Source: Veillonella sp. DNF00869
GTDB taxonomy: Bacteria > Bacillota > Negativicutes > Veillonellales > Veillonellaceae
Assembly: GCF_001553345.1 (NCBI RefSeq)
Contig: NZ_KQ960771.1
Location: forward strand, 245,452 to 309,451
Direction of reading: 5' to 3'
Length of the DNA: 64,000 bases
Positions 54,739 through 63,913 of this stretch are shown here, piece by piece; position 1 is the stretch's first letter, and the number at the start of each line of letters is the position of its first letter. The notes below the pieces were generated by a model. It was not told where the DNA came from. It worked only from the letters and a program-made list of their open reading frames with translations, and searched no databases. Both the position numbers and the translations under genes were made by a program.

Positions 54739-55932
54739 ATGACTGATTCAAAACTTTCATCATCGCGGTTGTCCCTCATTTGGTTCGGCGCCGCTCTTTC
54801 CATTGCGGAAATTATGACGGGCACCTATTTTGCGCCTCTAGGATTTTCCGATGGTCTATTAGCCATCATCATTGGTCACGTCATCGGCTGTTTATTATTA
54901 TTTGGCGCTGGTCTTATCGGAGCGCGTGAACATATGAGTTCTATGCAAACTGTATCCACTGTCTTTGGCAATGGAGGCATGAAATTATTTTCCATTTTAA
55001 ACGTTCTGCAACTGATTGGTTGGACCGGTATTATGATTTATGACGGTGCTCTTGGTGCTGTAGAATTGTGGAGTCTGCCCTTCACTGCGTGGACTGTCAT
55101 CATCGGCGCTTTAATCATTGTATGGCTCTTTATCGGTATCCGTAACATGGGCTACATCAACAGTATCATGGGCTACGGCTTAGGTATCCTCTGTATCTAT
55201 TTGTTGATTAGCTTGTTACAAGAAAGTTCCATTCACAGTCAAGGAATCATCACTGATGAACTGACTTTCACAGCGGCCTTAGAATTATCCATTGCTATGC
55301 CATTGTCTTGGCTACCATTGATTAGTGATTATACTCGATTATCCAAGAACCCTGTGGCAGGTACTGCATCTAGTGCCATCGTATACGGCGTAACTAGTTC
55401 TGTCATGTATGTATTAGGCCTCGCTGCGGCCCTCTATACAAATGAAAGCAACATTGCAAAGGTTCTACTTCATGCTGGCTTAGGATTTGGTGGGTTAATT
55501 ATCATCGTATTCTCTACTGTCACAACTACTTTTATGGATGCCTTATCTGCTGGTATTTCCTCTGAAAGCTTGCAGACTAAATATTCTGGTCGTACCATCG
55601 GTATTATCGTTACCGTCATCGGCACCATCGGTGCATCCATCTATCCAATGGATAATATCATTCCTTTCTTATATATGATTGGATCCGTATTTGCCCCAAT
55701 GATTGCTATTTTATTAACTCACTATTTCTTATTACGTCATTGTCCACACCTTGACCATGGACCTAGCTTGTATATCATTTGTTGGGCATCTGGTACTTAT
55801 ATGTACCATCAATTCCTTGACAGCAACCCATTCTTAGGGGCTAGCCTATCTACTATCGTAGGAACAGCATTAGCAACCATTGCAACGGCCTATATCATTA
55901 GCCTAATTTCTAAAAAGAAAAAAGAAATATAA
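54739..55932 (+). CDS. cytX: CytX-type hydroxymethylpyrimidine/thiamine-precursor transporter
   Basis: About 397 residues from the ATG at 54739 with AGGAG upstream. It is a polytopic protein of the NCS1 cytosine/purine permease family, with about 11-12 hydrophobic segments. SIAEIMTGTYFAPLG near 20-34 matches the family start, and SLQTKYSGRTIG lies in the middle. CytX members are tied to TPP riboswitches and thought to import HMP; this one has its own TPP switch opposite thiD, the HMP kinase, which strengthens the assignment. The substrate is inferred from context. Confidence 0.88.
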   Translation: MTDSKLSSSRLSLIWFGAALSIAEIMTGTYFAPLGFSDGLLAIIIGHVIGCLLLFGAGLIGAREHMSSMQTVSTVFGNGGMKLFSILNVLQLIGWTGIMIYDGALGAVELWSLPFTAWTVIIGALIIVWLFIGIRNMGYINSIMGYGLGILCIYLLISLLQESSIHSQGIITDELTFTAALELSIAMPLSWLPLISDYTRLSKNPVAGTASSAIVYGVTSSVMYVLGLAAALYTNESNIAKVLLHAGLGFGGLIIIVFSTVTTTFMDALSAGISSESLQTKYSGRTIGIIVTVIGTIGASIYPMDNIIPFLYMIGSVFAPMIAILLTHYFLLRHCPHLDHGPSLYIICWASGTYMYHQFLDSNPFLGASLSTIVGTALATIATAYIISLISKKKKEI

Positions 55933-56007
55933 CCGCTTACTATACTATTTAGTGCGTATATAAGCACTCATTATTTCATTATACACTTTACAATAACTTC
56001 ACAAATC

Positions 56008-56048
56008 AAAACAGGAGCATTCCTTCTATGAAAGGTAGCTCCTGTTTT
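56008..56048. terminator. Bidirectional intrinsic terminator
   Basis: AAAACAGGAGC/GCTCCTGTTTT with an inner CCTT/AAGG, between the convergent cytX and recO. Confidence 0.9.
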
Positions 56049-56064
56049 CATTTTAATATATTAA

Positions 56065-56757
56065 TTATATCATCGTCTCTAAAAACTCAATGCTATGCAA
56101 TGTATATCCTAGTTGATATGTCAAAAGTTTTCGCAATAGAATTTCTAATTGATCCCATTGATTCGCAGTAAGACGTAAAGGCTTTGTAGGAATCCAATCA
56201 TAGTTCAAAAGCATTGTTATCCCTTGTTGTAGTTCTTGTTTCACTACATACTGACAGGCTTCATAGATTTCATCGCAAAGACTTGCCATTACCTCAGGGT
56301 CTTCACAATGTTGCCCTTGTGGCACAAATCCCGCCAGACTTAACATATGCCACCCCAGCACAATAGAACCTAAGCGAATGGGTTTATCCTGTATAGATTG
56401 TAAAAATCGGCTCATGTTCGTATATACACTGCGGTCTAATTTACCTTTTTCAAATAAAGCACTTACCAGTTCACCGCTAAAGGTAGCATAGGAAATATCT
56501 TCTAAACTTTCATAATCACGTGTAGAAATCCCATCTATCTGGATAATATCGTACATGTCTCCGTTAGGAGCTACGGTCAAATATAAACGGCTTAAAGGTT
56601 GCAAATACGCTCCTTCTTTATAGTTAGCTTTACGTTTATGAGGCACAGAACAAAGTATAATGCCTTCTAACTTTGTGAGGAATGCATAGATACTATAGTA
56701 TTTTCGTTTTTTACGCCACAGTACGATGGCTTCACTAGTAAACGTATTTGCTTTCAT
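56065..56757 (-). CDS. recO: DNA repair protein RecO
   Basis: 230 residues. The OB-fold N-terminus (about 1-80) opens TSEAIVLWRKKRKYYSIYAFLTKLEG (in pieces), and the helical C-terminal domain has FVPQGQHCEDPE where many RecO proteins hold a zinc site; only one Cys is clear here. The protein promotes RecF-pathway annealing and RecA loading. Sequence is divergent, so confidence rests on N-terminal pattern, length and the era neighbourhood. Confidence 0.82.
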   Translation of the reverse strand: MKANTFTSEAIVLWRKKRKYYSIYAFLTKLEGIILCSVPHKRKANYKEGAYLQPLSRLYLTVAPNGDMYDIIQIDGISTRDYESLEDISYATFSGELVSALFEKGKLDRSVYTNMSRFLQSIQDKPIRLGSIVLGWHMLSLAGFVPQGQHCEDPEVMASLCDEIYEACQYVVKQELQQGITMLLNYDWIPTKPLRLTANQWDQLEILLRKLLTYQLGYTLHSIEFLETMI

Positions 56758-56896
56758 CTACAATACCTCATACTTAACAGTATATTACTACTAATTCAGC
56801 AATACATGTATTATCCTTGTATATACTCTTGATATTCTTCTACATATACATACTCTACAAACTTAAAATTCCTATAAGTATTACATACAGTATCTA

Positions 56897-58198
56897 TTAA
56901 TTTGATTCGTCATCTATTTCTTCTTCAACAGGCACTGGCACGGCATATACACGTTCTATTCGATATCCTTGCATTTCTGTGACTGTGAAAGTATATCCAT
57001 CTACGGTAATGACGTCACCAATGGCAGGTGTTCGCTCTAACATACCGAAAATAACACCACCAATAGTATCTTCGTCCACATCACCAAAGGAAATATCCAA
57101 TAGATCTTCTACCTCATCCACCAGCACTTTACCGGCAAAGTTATAAGTTCCATTAGGATTTTGAACAATGGCAGGCAAGTCACGTTCGTGCTCATCTTGA
57201 ATATCCCCCACCAGTTCTTCTAGGATATCTTCTAAACCTACTAAGCCAACCATACCCCCGTATTCATCCACCACAATAGCTTGATAAATACGACGTGTCC
57301 GCATGTGTTGTAATAGAACAGATAACTTCATCACTTCTGGAATGATAAGAATATTACGACGTATGGAACGTAAATCTTTACTCGCCTCTTCACGGCGTTC
57401 CATTAAATCCTTAATATGCACAAGGCCGATAATATGATCTTTATCTTCTAAACACAATGGATATCTTGTGTGGCTTGTAGAGGATACGATATGCATGGTC
57501 TCTTCAAAACTATCTTGGGTATATACACACACCACATCTTGTCGAGGAATCATAACTTCTTTCGCAATGCGATCCACAAAATCGAATACGTTATCGATAA
57601 GCTCACCTTCCACATGGTCAATTTCACCTTGTTGATGACTACGGCTTACCAAGGCACGGATTTCTTCTTCTGTATGCACTAGATCGATTTCTGTACGATA
57701 GGGAGCTTTGAAAGCTTTCAGTACTGTATTACCAATTTGTTCCGCAAGATATACAAAAGGAATTACAATTTTTCCAGCTAACCGAACAATCGTCACTGTA
57801 GTCCCCACATAGCGTTCAGGGAAGGATAATGCCAGCCCTTTGGGAATAATTTCACCAAATATGAGCACTACTACAGCAAATAATGCTAATACAATCCATT
57901 CTACTATAATGGCATATGTGGCATCATACACTCCTAAATAATGTAATACCACATCAGTCCCATCTTCTAAATAGCGTCCTACATAGACTGCTAAAACGAC
58001 TATAAAGAAGAGAATAAAGAAAGTGGACGTATTCATAAACCGTTCTGGCCGTTGGTATAATTCACGTAATTCTTCTTTTTTTCCATCACTCAAGGAGTCC
58101 ATATCTTCTAGATGTTCTTCTCGTAAACGAGCAAAGGAGAATTTACTTATAACAAACAAACTAATGATTAAAATACAAAAGATGGCAAATAGAATCAT
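56897..58198 (-). CDS. CorC/HlyC-family CNNM-CBS transporter-like protein
   Basis: 433 residues. The N-terminal CNNM/DUF21 membrane domain spans about 1-190 with a signal-anchor segment at 2-18. Then come a CBS pair (about 215-335, with MIPRQDVVCVY and VVDEYGGMVGLVGLEDILEELVGDIQDE in pieces) and a C-terminal CorC_HlyC domain (about 345-425). Members act in Mg/Co efflux or ion homeostasis; the haemolysin name is historical. It stands between era and recO, where dgkA and cdd are found in many Firmicutes. Confidence 0.93.
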   Translation of the reverse strand: MILFAIFCILIISLFVISKFSFARLREEHLEDMDSLSDGKKEELRELYQRPERFMNTSTFFILFFIVVLAVYVGRYLEDGTDVVLHYLGVYDATYAIIVEWIVLALFAVVVLIFGEIIPKGLALSFPERYVGTTVTIVRLAGKIVIPFVYLAEQIGNTVLKAFKAPYRTEIDLVHTEEEIRALVSRSHQQGEIDHVEGELIDNVFDFVDRIAKEVMIPRQDVVCVYTQDSFEETMHIVSSTSHTRYPLCLEDKDHIIGLVHIKDLMERREEASKDLRSIRRNILIIPEVMKLSVLLQHMRTRRIYQAIVVDEYGGMVGLVGLEDILEELVGDIQDEHERDLPAIVQNPNGTYNFAGKVLVDEVEDLLDISFGDVDEDTIGGVIFGMLERTPAIGDVITVDGYTFTVTEMQGYRIERVYAVPVPVEEEIDDESN

Positions 58199-58360
58199 GC
58201 CACCCGTGACGGGGGTATCGATATAAATCAGTCCTTTCTATATACACTATTTTAACAATACCATACTCTATCTCAAGGTATGTGATTTTTCATACGTAAT
58301 ATTGTCTACACTATGACCTAAAAAATTAACAGCGTGCCATAAAATAACCGGCCTTAAGTA

Positions 58361-59260
58361 TTAATTCCGATATCCCAATTCAGATAACATACCAGATTTA
58401 TTGCGCCAGTCTTTTTTCACTTTTACCCATAAATCTAGGAATACTTTTGTAGCCAATAAACGCTCTACATCACCACGAGCTTGGCGGCCAATAGTTTTTA
58501 ACATGGCTCCTTGTTTACCAATGATGATACCTTTTTGAGAATCTCGCTCTACATAGATAGTAGCTCGTACATAGGTAGTGCCATCCTCTCTTGTCTTCAT
58601 TTCATCTACATCAACAGCAATGGCATGAGGAATTTCATCATGAGTCTGTAACAGGATTTTTTCACGCACAATATCAGAGATAATCAAACGTTCCGGTTGA
58701 TCTGTAATCATATCATCTGGGAAGTATTTTGGACCTTCCGGTAAATGTTTTTCTAATAAATTCACCACTTCCTCAATATTGTCTTTTTCTTTCGCAGAAA
58801 TCGGTACCACCGCTTCAAAAGGATAGCTATTTTCATAGGATACGATAGCCTCTAACAAGTCTTGCTTTTCCATCGTATCAATTTTATTCACAATGAGGAA
58901 CACTGGTACATTCACCTTACGAAGTTGTTCAATGACAAAGTTGTCACCAGGACCACGCTTCTCATTAGCTGCCACTACAAATAAGACAGCCTCTACTTCA
59001 CGCAAAGAATCTACCGCTTGGTCTACCATGAATTCACCTAATTTATGTTTTGGCTTATGAATCCCTGGTGTATCCATGAACACGATTTGTTTCTTTTCAT
59101 CTGTATAGACACAAACAATACGGTTTCGTGTCGTTTGCGCTTTATCAGATACGATAACAATTTTATCATCAATCAATGCATTAATTAATGTAGACTTTCC
59201 TACATTTGGTCGTCCTACAACGGCTACAAAGCCTGATTTAAATCCTTTTCCACTATTCAT
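58361..59260 (-). CDS. era: GTPase Era
   Basis: About 299 residues from the ATG at 59260; an ATG at 59284 would overlap ybeY further and neither has an ideal ribosome site. GTPase motifs are GRPNVGKST, DTPGIHKPKHKLGEFM and NKID. The C-terminal KH domain has IYVERDSQKGIIIGKQG. Era binds 16S rRNA and aids 30S assembly. It overlaps ybeY, which also works on 16S rRNA, and phoH lies upstream. Confidence 0.96.
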   Translation of the reverse strand: MNSGKGFKSGFVAVVGRPNVGKSTLINALIDDKIVIVSDKAQTTRNRIVCVYTDEKKQIVFMDTPGIHKPKHKLGEFMVDQAVDSLREVEAVLFVVAANEKRGPGDNFVIEQLRKVNVPVFLIVNKIDTMEKQDLLEAIVSYENSYPFEAVVPISAKEKDNIEEVVNLLEKHLPEGPKYFPDDMITDQPERLIISDIVREKILLQTHDEIPHAIAVDVDEMKTREDGTTYVRATIYVERDSQKGIIIGKQGAMLKTIGRQARGDVERLLATKVFLDLWVKVKKDWRNKSGMLSELGYRN

Positions 59261-59729
59261 TATATGGCATATCCTCTCGTACATAACCTAAATTACCAAG
59301 CACAAATTCTTCCTCTGTGCGCATTTCTTTTTTATCTTCATCTATCATATGGTCATAGCCTAAAATGTGTAAACAGCTATGAACAGTTAAATAGGCAAGT
59401 TCACGAATAAAATCATGATTATACTCTTTCGCTTGATCTGCTGCTCGCTCAAGGGAAATGACAATATCCCCTAATAACTGTCCTTCTTCCTCGATAGAAG
59501 CTTCATCTCCTTCATTGAGGGCAAACGATAATACATCTGTAGGCATATCTTTACCACGGTATTCACGATTTAATTCCTGAATTTTTCCGTTGTTACAGAG
59601 GAGCACACTATATTCATCTTCCTCGTGTAATCCATACACACGAGCCACTTCATTACAGCACCGTTGAATGACTTCCTCGTAAGTGCTATTCTGTTCGATT
59701 CCCTCATCATAGGAAATACTTACAATCAT
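59253..59729 (-). CDS. ybeY: Endoribonuclease YbeY
   Basis: 158 residues. The zinc motif HSCLHILGYDH (His-x3-His-x5-His, about 127-137) is complete, and the REYRGKDMPTDVLSF segment is typical. YbeY processes the 16S rRNA 3' end and takes part in ribosome quality control. It overlaps phoH by four bases and era by a few, so translation is coupled. Confidence 0.96.
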   Translation of the reverse strand: MIVSISYDEGIEQNSTYEEVIQRCCNEVARVYGLHEEDEYSVLLCNNGKIQELNREYRGKDMPTDVLSFALNEGDEASIEEEGQLLGDIVISLERAADQAKEYNHDFIRELAYLTVHSCLHILGYDHMIDEDKKEMRTEEEFVLGNLGYVREDMPYNE

Positions 59730-60697
59730 TCTCGTTTCCCTTTCTCTGAAAGTTGATATTCTTCATAGGCTTTCACAATACGACCTACCAAATCATGACG
59801 CACCACATCTTGGTCAGAAAAATAAATACACCGAATCCCTTTGATGCGTTGTAACACTTGCTCTGCTTCAATCAAACCAGATGTTATCTTCGGTGGCAAG
59901 TCAATTTGCGTTGGGTCTCCATTAACCACCATTTTCGACTGATACCCTAAGCGAGTTAAAAACATTTTCATCTGTTCTGGCGTCGTATTCTGCCCTTCAT
60001 CAAGGATCACAAAGGAACGTTCCAAGGTTCGACCACGCATGTAAGCCAATGGTGCTACCTCGATAGTCCCTTGTAAGAGCATCTTCTGCACTCGTTCTAC
60101 ACCGAACATATCATGTAAAGCATCATAGAGAGGACGTAAATAAGGGTCTACTTTTTCTTGTAAATCACCTGGCAAATATCCTAGCTTTTCCCCTGCCTCT
60201 ACAGCAGGTCTTGTCAAAATAATACGATCCACTTCACGATTTTTCAAGTAAAATGCTGCCAGTGCAACAGCTAAATAGGTTTTTCCTGTTCCCGCAGGAC
60301 CAATGCCAAAGGTGATCGTATTGCGACGGATACTATCTACATATTGTTTTTGGCCCACTGTTTTAGGAATAATAGGATTCCCCTTCACAGTCACATTGAT
60401 AGTATCTTCATATAACTGGAAAAGTGATTCTTTTTCGCCTTTCAAGATCATCGTGGTAGCTGTTCGCACATGATGATCAGTGATTTTAATATGATTTTTA
60501 AACAAGTATAACAGTACATCTAACACTTCCATTGCTACTTGTACAGATTCCTCTGAACCTGTTATATCCACAATGGTATCTCGATGTAATATATCTACTG
60601 TTACTAGTTCTTCTAATACTTTCATGTGAGATCCTTGAGGTCCCACGATAGGTCCTACCATGTCATAAGTAGGTATGGTAAATCTCTGATTAGCCAT
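59726..60697 (-). CDS. phoH: PhoH-family ATPase
   Basis: About 323 residues from the ATG at 60697 with AGGGAG upstream; the longer frame would overlap the radical SAM gene. Walker A is GPAGTGKTYLAVALA and Walker B is FVILDEGQNTTPEQ. A KH-like N-terminal region (about 10-90) precedes it. PhoH2-type proteins are RNA helicase-like and usually pair with ybeY, as here. Confidence 0.95.
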   Translation of the reverse strand: MANQRFTIPTYDMVGPIVGPQGSHMKVLEELVTVDILHRDTIVDITGSEESVQVAMEVLDVLLYLFKNHIKITDHHVRTATTMILKGEKESLFQLYEDTINVTVKGNPIIPKTVGQKQYVDSIRRNTITFGIGPAGTGKTYLAVALAAFYLKNREVDRIILTRPAVEAGEKLGYLPGDLQEKVDPYLRPLYDALHDMFGVERVQKMLLQGTIEVAPLAYMRGRTLERSFVILDEGQNTTPEQMKMFLTRLGYQSKMVVNGDPTQIDLPPKITSGLIEAEQVLQRIKGIRCIYFSDQDVVRHDLVGRIVKAYEEYQLSEKGKRE

Positions 60698-60707
60698 ATG
60701 CTCCCTT

Positions 60708-61670
60708 TCACAGAAATTTTTGAACCGCAGCGCCATGTAAATAATCATAGCCACTGCCTTGAGAAATATCTTCGTCTTCCATAATTTGATCAATCAAATC
60801 TTGTACGCGCCACCAGCCCATAGACCAATTCGTGAAGATTGTATTTTCCTCTGGCGCACGTCCTACTAGTCGTTGTAATACAATCTTAGGGTCTAGGTAA
60901 CGTAAAAATTCTACCACTCGTCGAGCGTATTCTTCTGCACTGATTAAGGTAAATTCACCAGCCTCATAATCACGTGCCATTTTCGTATTCTTTACTAAGT
61001 ATAATGCATGAAGCTTCACTTGGTCTACTTGTAAGGCTGATAAAGTTTTTGCCCCTTCAATGACATCGTCCATGGTGTCCCATGGAAGGTTCAGTATCAT
61101 ATGAGCACACACTTCAAATCCATAACGCTTGATGCGCAATACTGCATCGATAAACTCCGCCATCGTATGTCCTCGGTTTACCTTTTGTAATGTATGATAG
61201 TTCACCGATTGTAAGCCTAATTCTACATAGATATCAATACCATATTTGTTTTGTATATCTTTTAAAATATCTAAATAGGCATCATGTACACAGTCTGGAC
61301 GTGTGGCAATGGCAATGCCTACCACATGTTCTAAGCAAGCTTCTTCCACATACTGGCGAAACTTCTCTGGTGGTAAATAGGTGTTACTAAAATTCTGAAA
61401 ATACGGTATATATTTATAGGCCTTATACTTTTTTGCAATATGCACCACTGTTTCATCAATTTGCTGTTTCACCGTCATAGAGGCTGGTCGATTTTCATAG
61501 CCTGCTCCAATTTCACCACAGAAGGTACATCCACCTACACCTGCTGATCCATCGCGATTAGGGCATGTCAACGGTAATGCCACTGGAATTTTATAAGCCT
61601 TTTCCCCATATCGCTCTTTGTAAAAAGTAGATATCATACGATACCGCTTTGGCTTTGTGGTATCACTCAT
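60708..61670 (-). CDS. TIGR01212-family radical SAM protein (YhcC-like)
   Basis: About 320 residues from the ATG at 61670 with GGAGG upstream. It has the radical SAM cluster in a long-spaced arrangement (CPNRDGSAGVGGCTFCGE: Cys-x11-Cys-x2-Cys). This spacing and the YIPYFQNFSNTY and VELGLQS motifs match YhcC/TIGR01212. The function of the family is unknown. It ends 10 bases before phoH and begins just inside the B12-binding radical SAM gene. Confidence 0.9.
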   Translation of the reverse strand: MSDTTKPKRYRMISTFYKERYGEKAYKIPVALPLTCPNRDGSAGVGGCTFCGEIGAGYENRPASMTVKQQIDETVVHIAKKYKAYKYIPYFQNFSNTYLPPEKFRQYVEEACLEHVVGIAIATRPDCVHDAYLDILKDIQNKYGIDIYVELGLQSVNYHTLQKVNRGHTMAEFIDAVLRIKRYGFEVCAHMILNLPWDTMDDVIEGAKTLSALQVDQVKLHALYLVKNTKMARDYEAGEFTLISAEEYARRVVEFLRYLDPKIVLQRLVGRAPEENTIFTNWSMGWWRVQDLIDQIMEDEDISQGSGYDYLHGAAVQKFL

Positions 61671-61671
61671 A

Positions 61672-63498
61672 TCACACCTCCTCCCTGATAGTTGAACTAG
61701 CAATATGTTCTCGATAATTCAAATTCGTATCTACACATTGTTGAGGACGTATAAAAGGTTTCGTCTCACCTTTTACATCGATGATGATGACATATGTATT
61801 ACTTAGTATAACAGTATCTGTCATAGAATCATCAAAATTATTAATTCCTAAGTATAGCAATGCCTCACCACACACCTCAATTGTATGATAATCCTGTCGG
61901 ATTCTCCGCCACTCCACAAAGGAATAGTTAGGGATATATTGTCGTACCAAACTTTTCTCACGCCAGAATATTTCGGCATCTTGCATTTCTTGTTTTCTGT
62001 CTTTGGACAAACCAAATCGTTCATCACGAATTTTCCCATTGAAAGATGTCAATACATCGTAGCGCAGTAAATCACAGGCTACTTGGTTCCCTTTCAATGT
62101 GAAGAACTCATAAAGGAATGCTATTTGATCAGCATCATTTAATTTACGGTCTTGATTCCCTTTTTCTAACCATAACTTGGTCATGTCTTCAAAATAAGCA
62201 AAGGCCGATCCTTCTTGGATTAAACTTTCACTAATGTACCCAAAAACTGTGCGATACCGTTCACTATTATAGAAACGTTCAAACACATCTTCAAAATGTT
62301 TTAACATGCGTACATCATCATATGGTAAGACATGGGTTTGTAATACTTCGTAAGGTGCTTTCGGATTCGCAATGTACTCGTATTCTGCCATAGAACGCAC
62401 GCCAGAACCTTTTAATAGCTTTAAAAATCCAATCTGCAACGCATGGGGTTGTAAACTGAACAAATCATTGAAAGATGTTTCAAAAATAGCTTTACTTTCA
62501 TAGGGCAAACCCACAATTAAATCCATATGCACATGTGTACGCCCTGCCTTGATAATAGGAGGAATCACAGACTCAATACGGCCCCAATCATTACGGCGAT
62601 GGATAGCCTCTAATGTTTTATCATGCGTACTTTGAACGCCTACCTCAATCTGTATTTGACCATGGCGAGTAGAACTTAAAATCTCTACTTCTTTTTCGGT
62701 CATTAAAATGGATTCCATTTCCAAGTGAAAGTTTGTATTGCCACCATGGTCACGCATCCACTCCATCAATGGAATATGATGATGAGGCGCACAGTTGAAC
62801 GTACGATCCACAAACTTCACCTGTTTTACATTGTGATCCACAAACCATGCTAACTCCTGTAATACCCGCTCTTGTGGAAAGAATCGTACGGTGTTACGAT
62901 TACCAGATAAACAATACTGGCAACTAAACGGACAACCTCGAGAAGATTCATAATAGACAATTTTATTTCCCAAGGTAAGCATATCTTCTTCCGTGTACGG
63001 GAAAGGTATGGTGCTTAGATCCTTCACCTCTACAGCCTCTTCAGACCCTTGAATGTGATCCTGTTCCCGGCCTAAAATACCAGGTATGACAGGATTCACC
63101 GGAGATTGCCCCGTACGAATCGCTTTCACAAAAGAAGTGAAAGCCTCCTCAGCTTCCCCTTGTACAATATAATCAATATATGGATTATCCTCTAATAGTT
63201 CCCGCGCCGTATAACTCACCTCAGGACCACCTAAGATAATTTTTATATTAGGACGGACCGCTTTAATCATAGAACAAAGATGCAATGTCATATCAATATT
63301 CCAAATATAACAAGCAAAGCCTAATACATCTGCATCTAATGTAGTCACATGATTTAAGATATCTAAAATAGGCATATTAATAGTGTATTCCACTATCTCA
63401 TATGCCTCGTCCTTCGTTCTTCCATAAGCCTGCAAATAACGCAACGCCAAAGAAGAATGTATATATTTTGAATTCAACGTTGAAATAATAACTTTCAT
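61672..63498 (-). CDS. B12-binding-domain radical SAM protein
   Basis: About 608 residues from the ATG at 63498 with GAGG upstream. An N-terminal cobalamin-binding-like Rossmann domain (about 1-130) is followed by the radical SAM core with SRGCPFSCQYCLSG (Cys-x3-Cys-x2-Cys, near residue 190). The C-terminal DUF4080-like region is about 400-608. No His of the classic B12 DxHxxG motif is clear, so base-off cobalamin binding is uncertain. Substrate unknown. The cobalamin genes at the other end of the window fit a B12-using organism. Confidence 0.87.
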   Translation of the reverse strand: MKVIISTLNSKYIHSSLALRYLQAYGRTKDEAYEIVEYTINMPILDILNHVTTLDADVLGFACYIWNIDMTLHLCSMIKAVRPNIKIILGGPEVSYTARELLEDNPYIDYIVQGEAEEAFTSFVKAIRTGQSPVNPVIPGILGREQDHIQGSEEAVEVKDLSTIPFPYTEEDMLTLGNKIVYYESSRGCPFSCQYCLSGNRNTVRFFPQERVLQELAWFVDHNVKQVKFVDRTFNCAPHHHIPLMEWMRDHGGNTNFHLEMESILMTEKEVEILSSTRHGQIQIEVGVQSTHDKTLEAIHRRNDWGRIESVIPPIIKAGRTHVHMDLIVGLPYESKAIFETSFNDLFSLQPHALQIGFLKLLKGSGVRSMAEYEYIANPKAPYEVLQTHVLPYDDVRMLKHFEDVFERFYNSERYRTVFGYISESLIQEGSAFAYFEDMTKLWLEKGNQDRKLNDADQIAFLYEFFTLKGNQVACDLLRYDVLTSFNGKIRDERFGLSKDRKQEMQDAEIFWREKSLVRQYIPNYSFVEWRRIRQDYHTIEVCGEALLYLGINNFDDSMTDTVILSNTYVIIIDVKGETKPFIRPQQCVDTNLNYREHIASSTIREEV

Positions 63499-63544
63499 TT
63501 GTACCTCACTCATCGAATGAACCTAGTTCATCGGCTATTATTTC

Positions 63545-63553
63545 ATTATACCA
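63545..63553 (-). promoter_or_regulatory. Extended -10 promoter upstream of the radical SAM genes
   Basis: TGGTATAAT (minus strand), an extended -10 with no clear -35, 47 bases before the 63498 start. Confidence 0.6.
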
Positions 63554-63638
63554 CAAAACACAAACCTCTCCCATAATTTAACTCTTAGAGCGACGCAGTT
63601 AGACATAGGAACAAGTAGTATTTTTTTGCAAAGTATGG

Positions 63639-63644
63639 TATACT
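63639..63644 (+). promoter_or_regulatory. Promoter of the convergent short RNA
   Basis: Extended -10 TGGTATACT (-10 at 63639-63644). No good -35. Start predicted near 63651. Confidence 0.5.
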
Positions 63645-63657
63645 TGACATGTAAAAA

Positions 63658-63697
63658 AGAAGAGCCATCAACGTGTAGCTGGCGTTAGGCTCATCTC
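63658..63697 (+). repeat. Inverted repeat, left copy
   Basis: 40 nt matching, as reverse complement, the right copy at 63873-63906 with a 6-nt indel and few mismatches. It forms the start of the plus-strand RNA. Confidence 0.85.
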
Positions 63698-63717
63698 AAA
63701 AAGTCAAAATTTGATTT

Positions 63718-63763
63718 CGCCTAACGTGTGAGGGCCGTAAAACCTCATTTAGTTAGGCGTTTT
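63718..63763 (+). terminator. Terminator of the short RNA
   Basis: CGCCTAAC/GTTAGGCG with inner TGAGG/CCTCA, then TTTT on the plus strand. The minus direction lacks a U-run, so it is better for the plus transcript. Confidence 0.8.
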
Positions 63764-63765
63764 CA

Positions 63766-63846
63766 TTAGCTATAAAAGCAACGAATAACTTCTACAATTA
63801 ACATAGAAAATTGAATCAATAAAGATAATTTTTCATATGCAGTCAT
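63766..63846 (-). CDS. Holin-like type I toxin peptide, 26 aa
   Basis: A 26-residue hydrophobic peptide. It starts MTAYEKLSLLIQFSMLIV and ends EVIRCFYS, with a single likely membrane segment. The MTxYExLxLxIxF opening is the pattern of the putative holin-like toxin family (Hol-Tox), type I toxins that insert in membranes. The ribosome site GGAGGAGGTGA (63851-63861) is unusually strong for so short a gene. An upstream promoter (63914) and a convergent RNA complete a type I toxin-antitoxin layout. It is missed by length-limited gene finders. Toxicity is inferred from family. Confidence 0.7.
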   Translation of the reverse strand: MTAYEKLSLLIQFSMLIVEVIRCFYS

Positions 63847-63872
63847 AGTATCACCTCCTCCCATAAAAGGAA

Positions 63873-63906
63873 GAGATGAGCCTAACAACACGTTAATGAC
63901 TCTTCT
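63873..63906 (-). repeat. Inverted repeat, right copy
   Basis: 34 nt, reading GAGTCATTAACGTG on the minus strand against GAGCCATCAACGTG in the left copy. It forms the start of the toxin mRNA. Confidence 0.85.
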
Positions 63907-63913
63907 AATCTCC

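Larger units (their letters stand above)
63651..63763 (+). ncRNA. Putative antitoxin-type short RNA, convergent to the small toxin
   Basis: From the promoter at 63639 to a terminator ending 63763, about 113 nt. Its 5' part (63658-63697) folds into GAGCC...AACG...CGTT...GGCTC. It ends two bases before the toxin stop codon on the other strand. It would be antisense to the 3' untranslated end of the toxin mRNA. No protein frame is evident. Inferred from sequence only. Confidence 0.5.

Noticed and set aside
63517..63531. Small palindrome ATGAAC-CTA-GTTCAT between the promoter and start of the radical SAM gene
   Set aside because: Six-base arms in AT-rich DNA are not rare; no supporting second copy was found. 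Its GAAC/GTTC half-site resembles the lactate-gene palindrome but the match is too short to link them.
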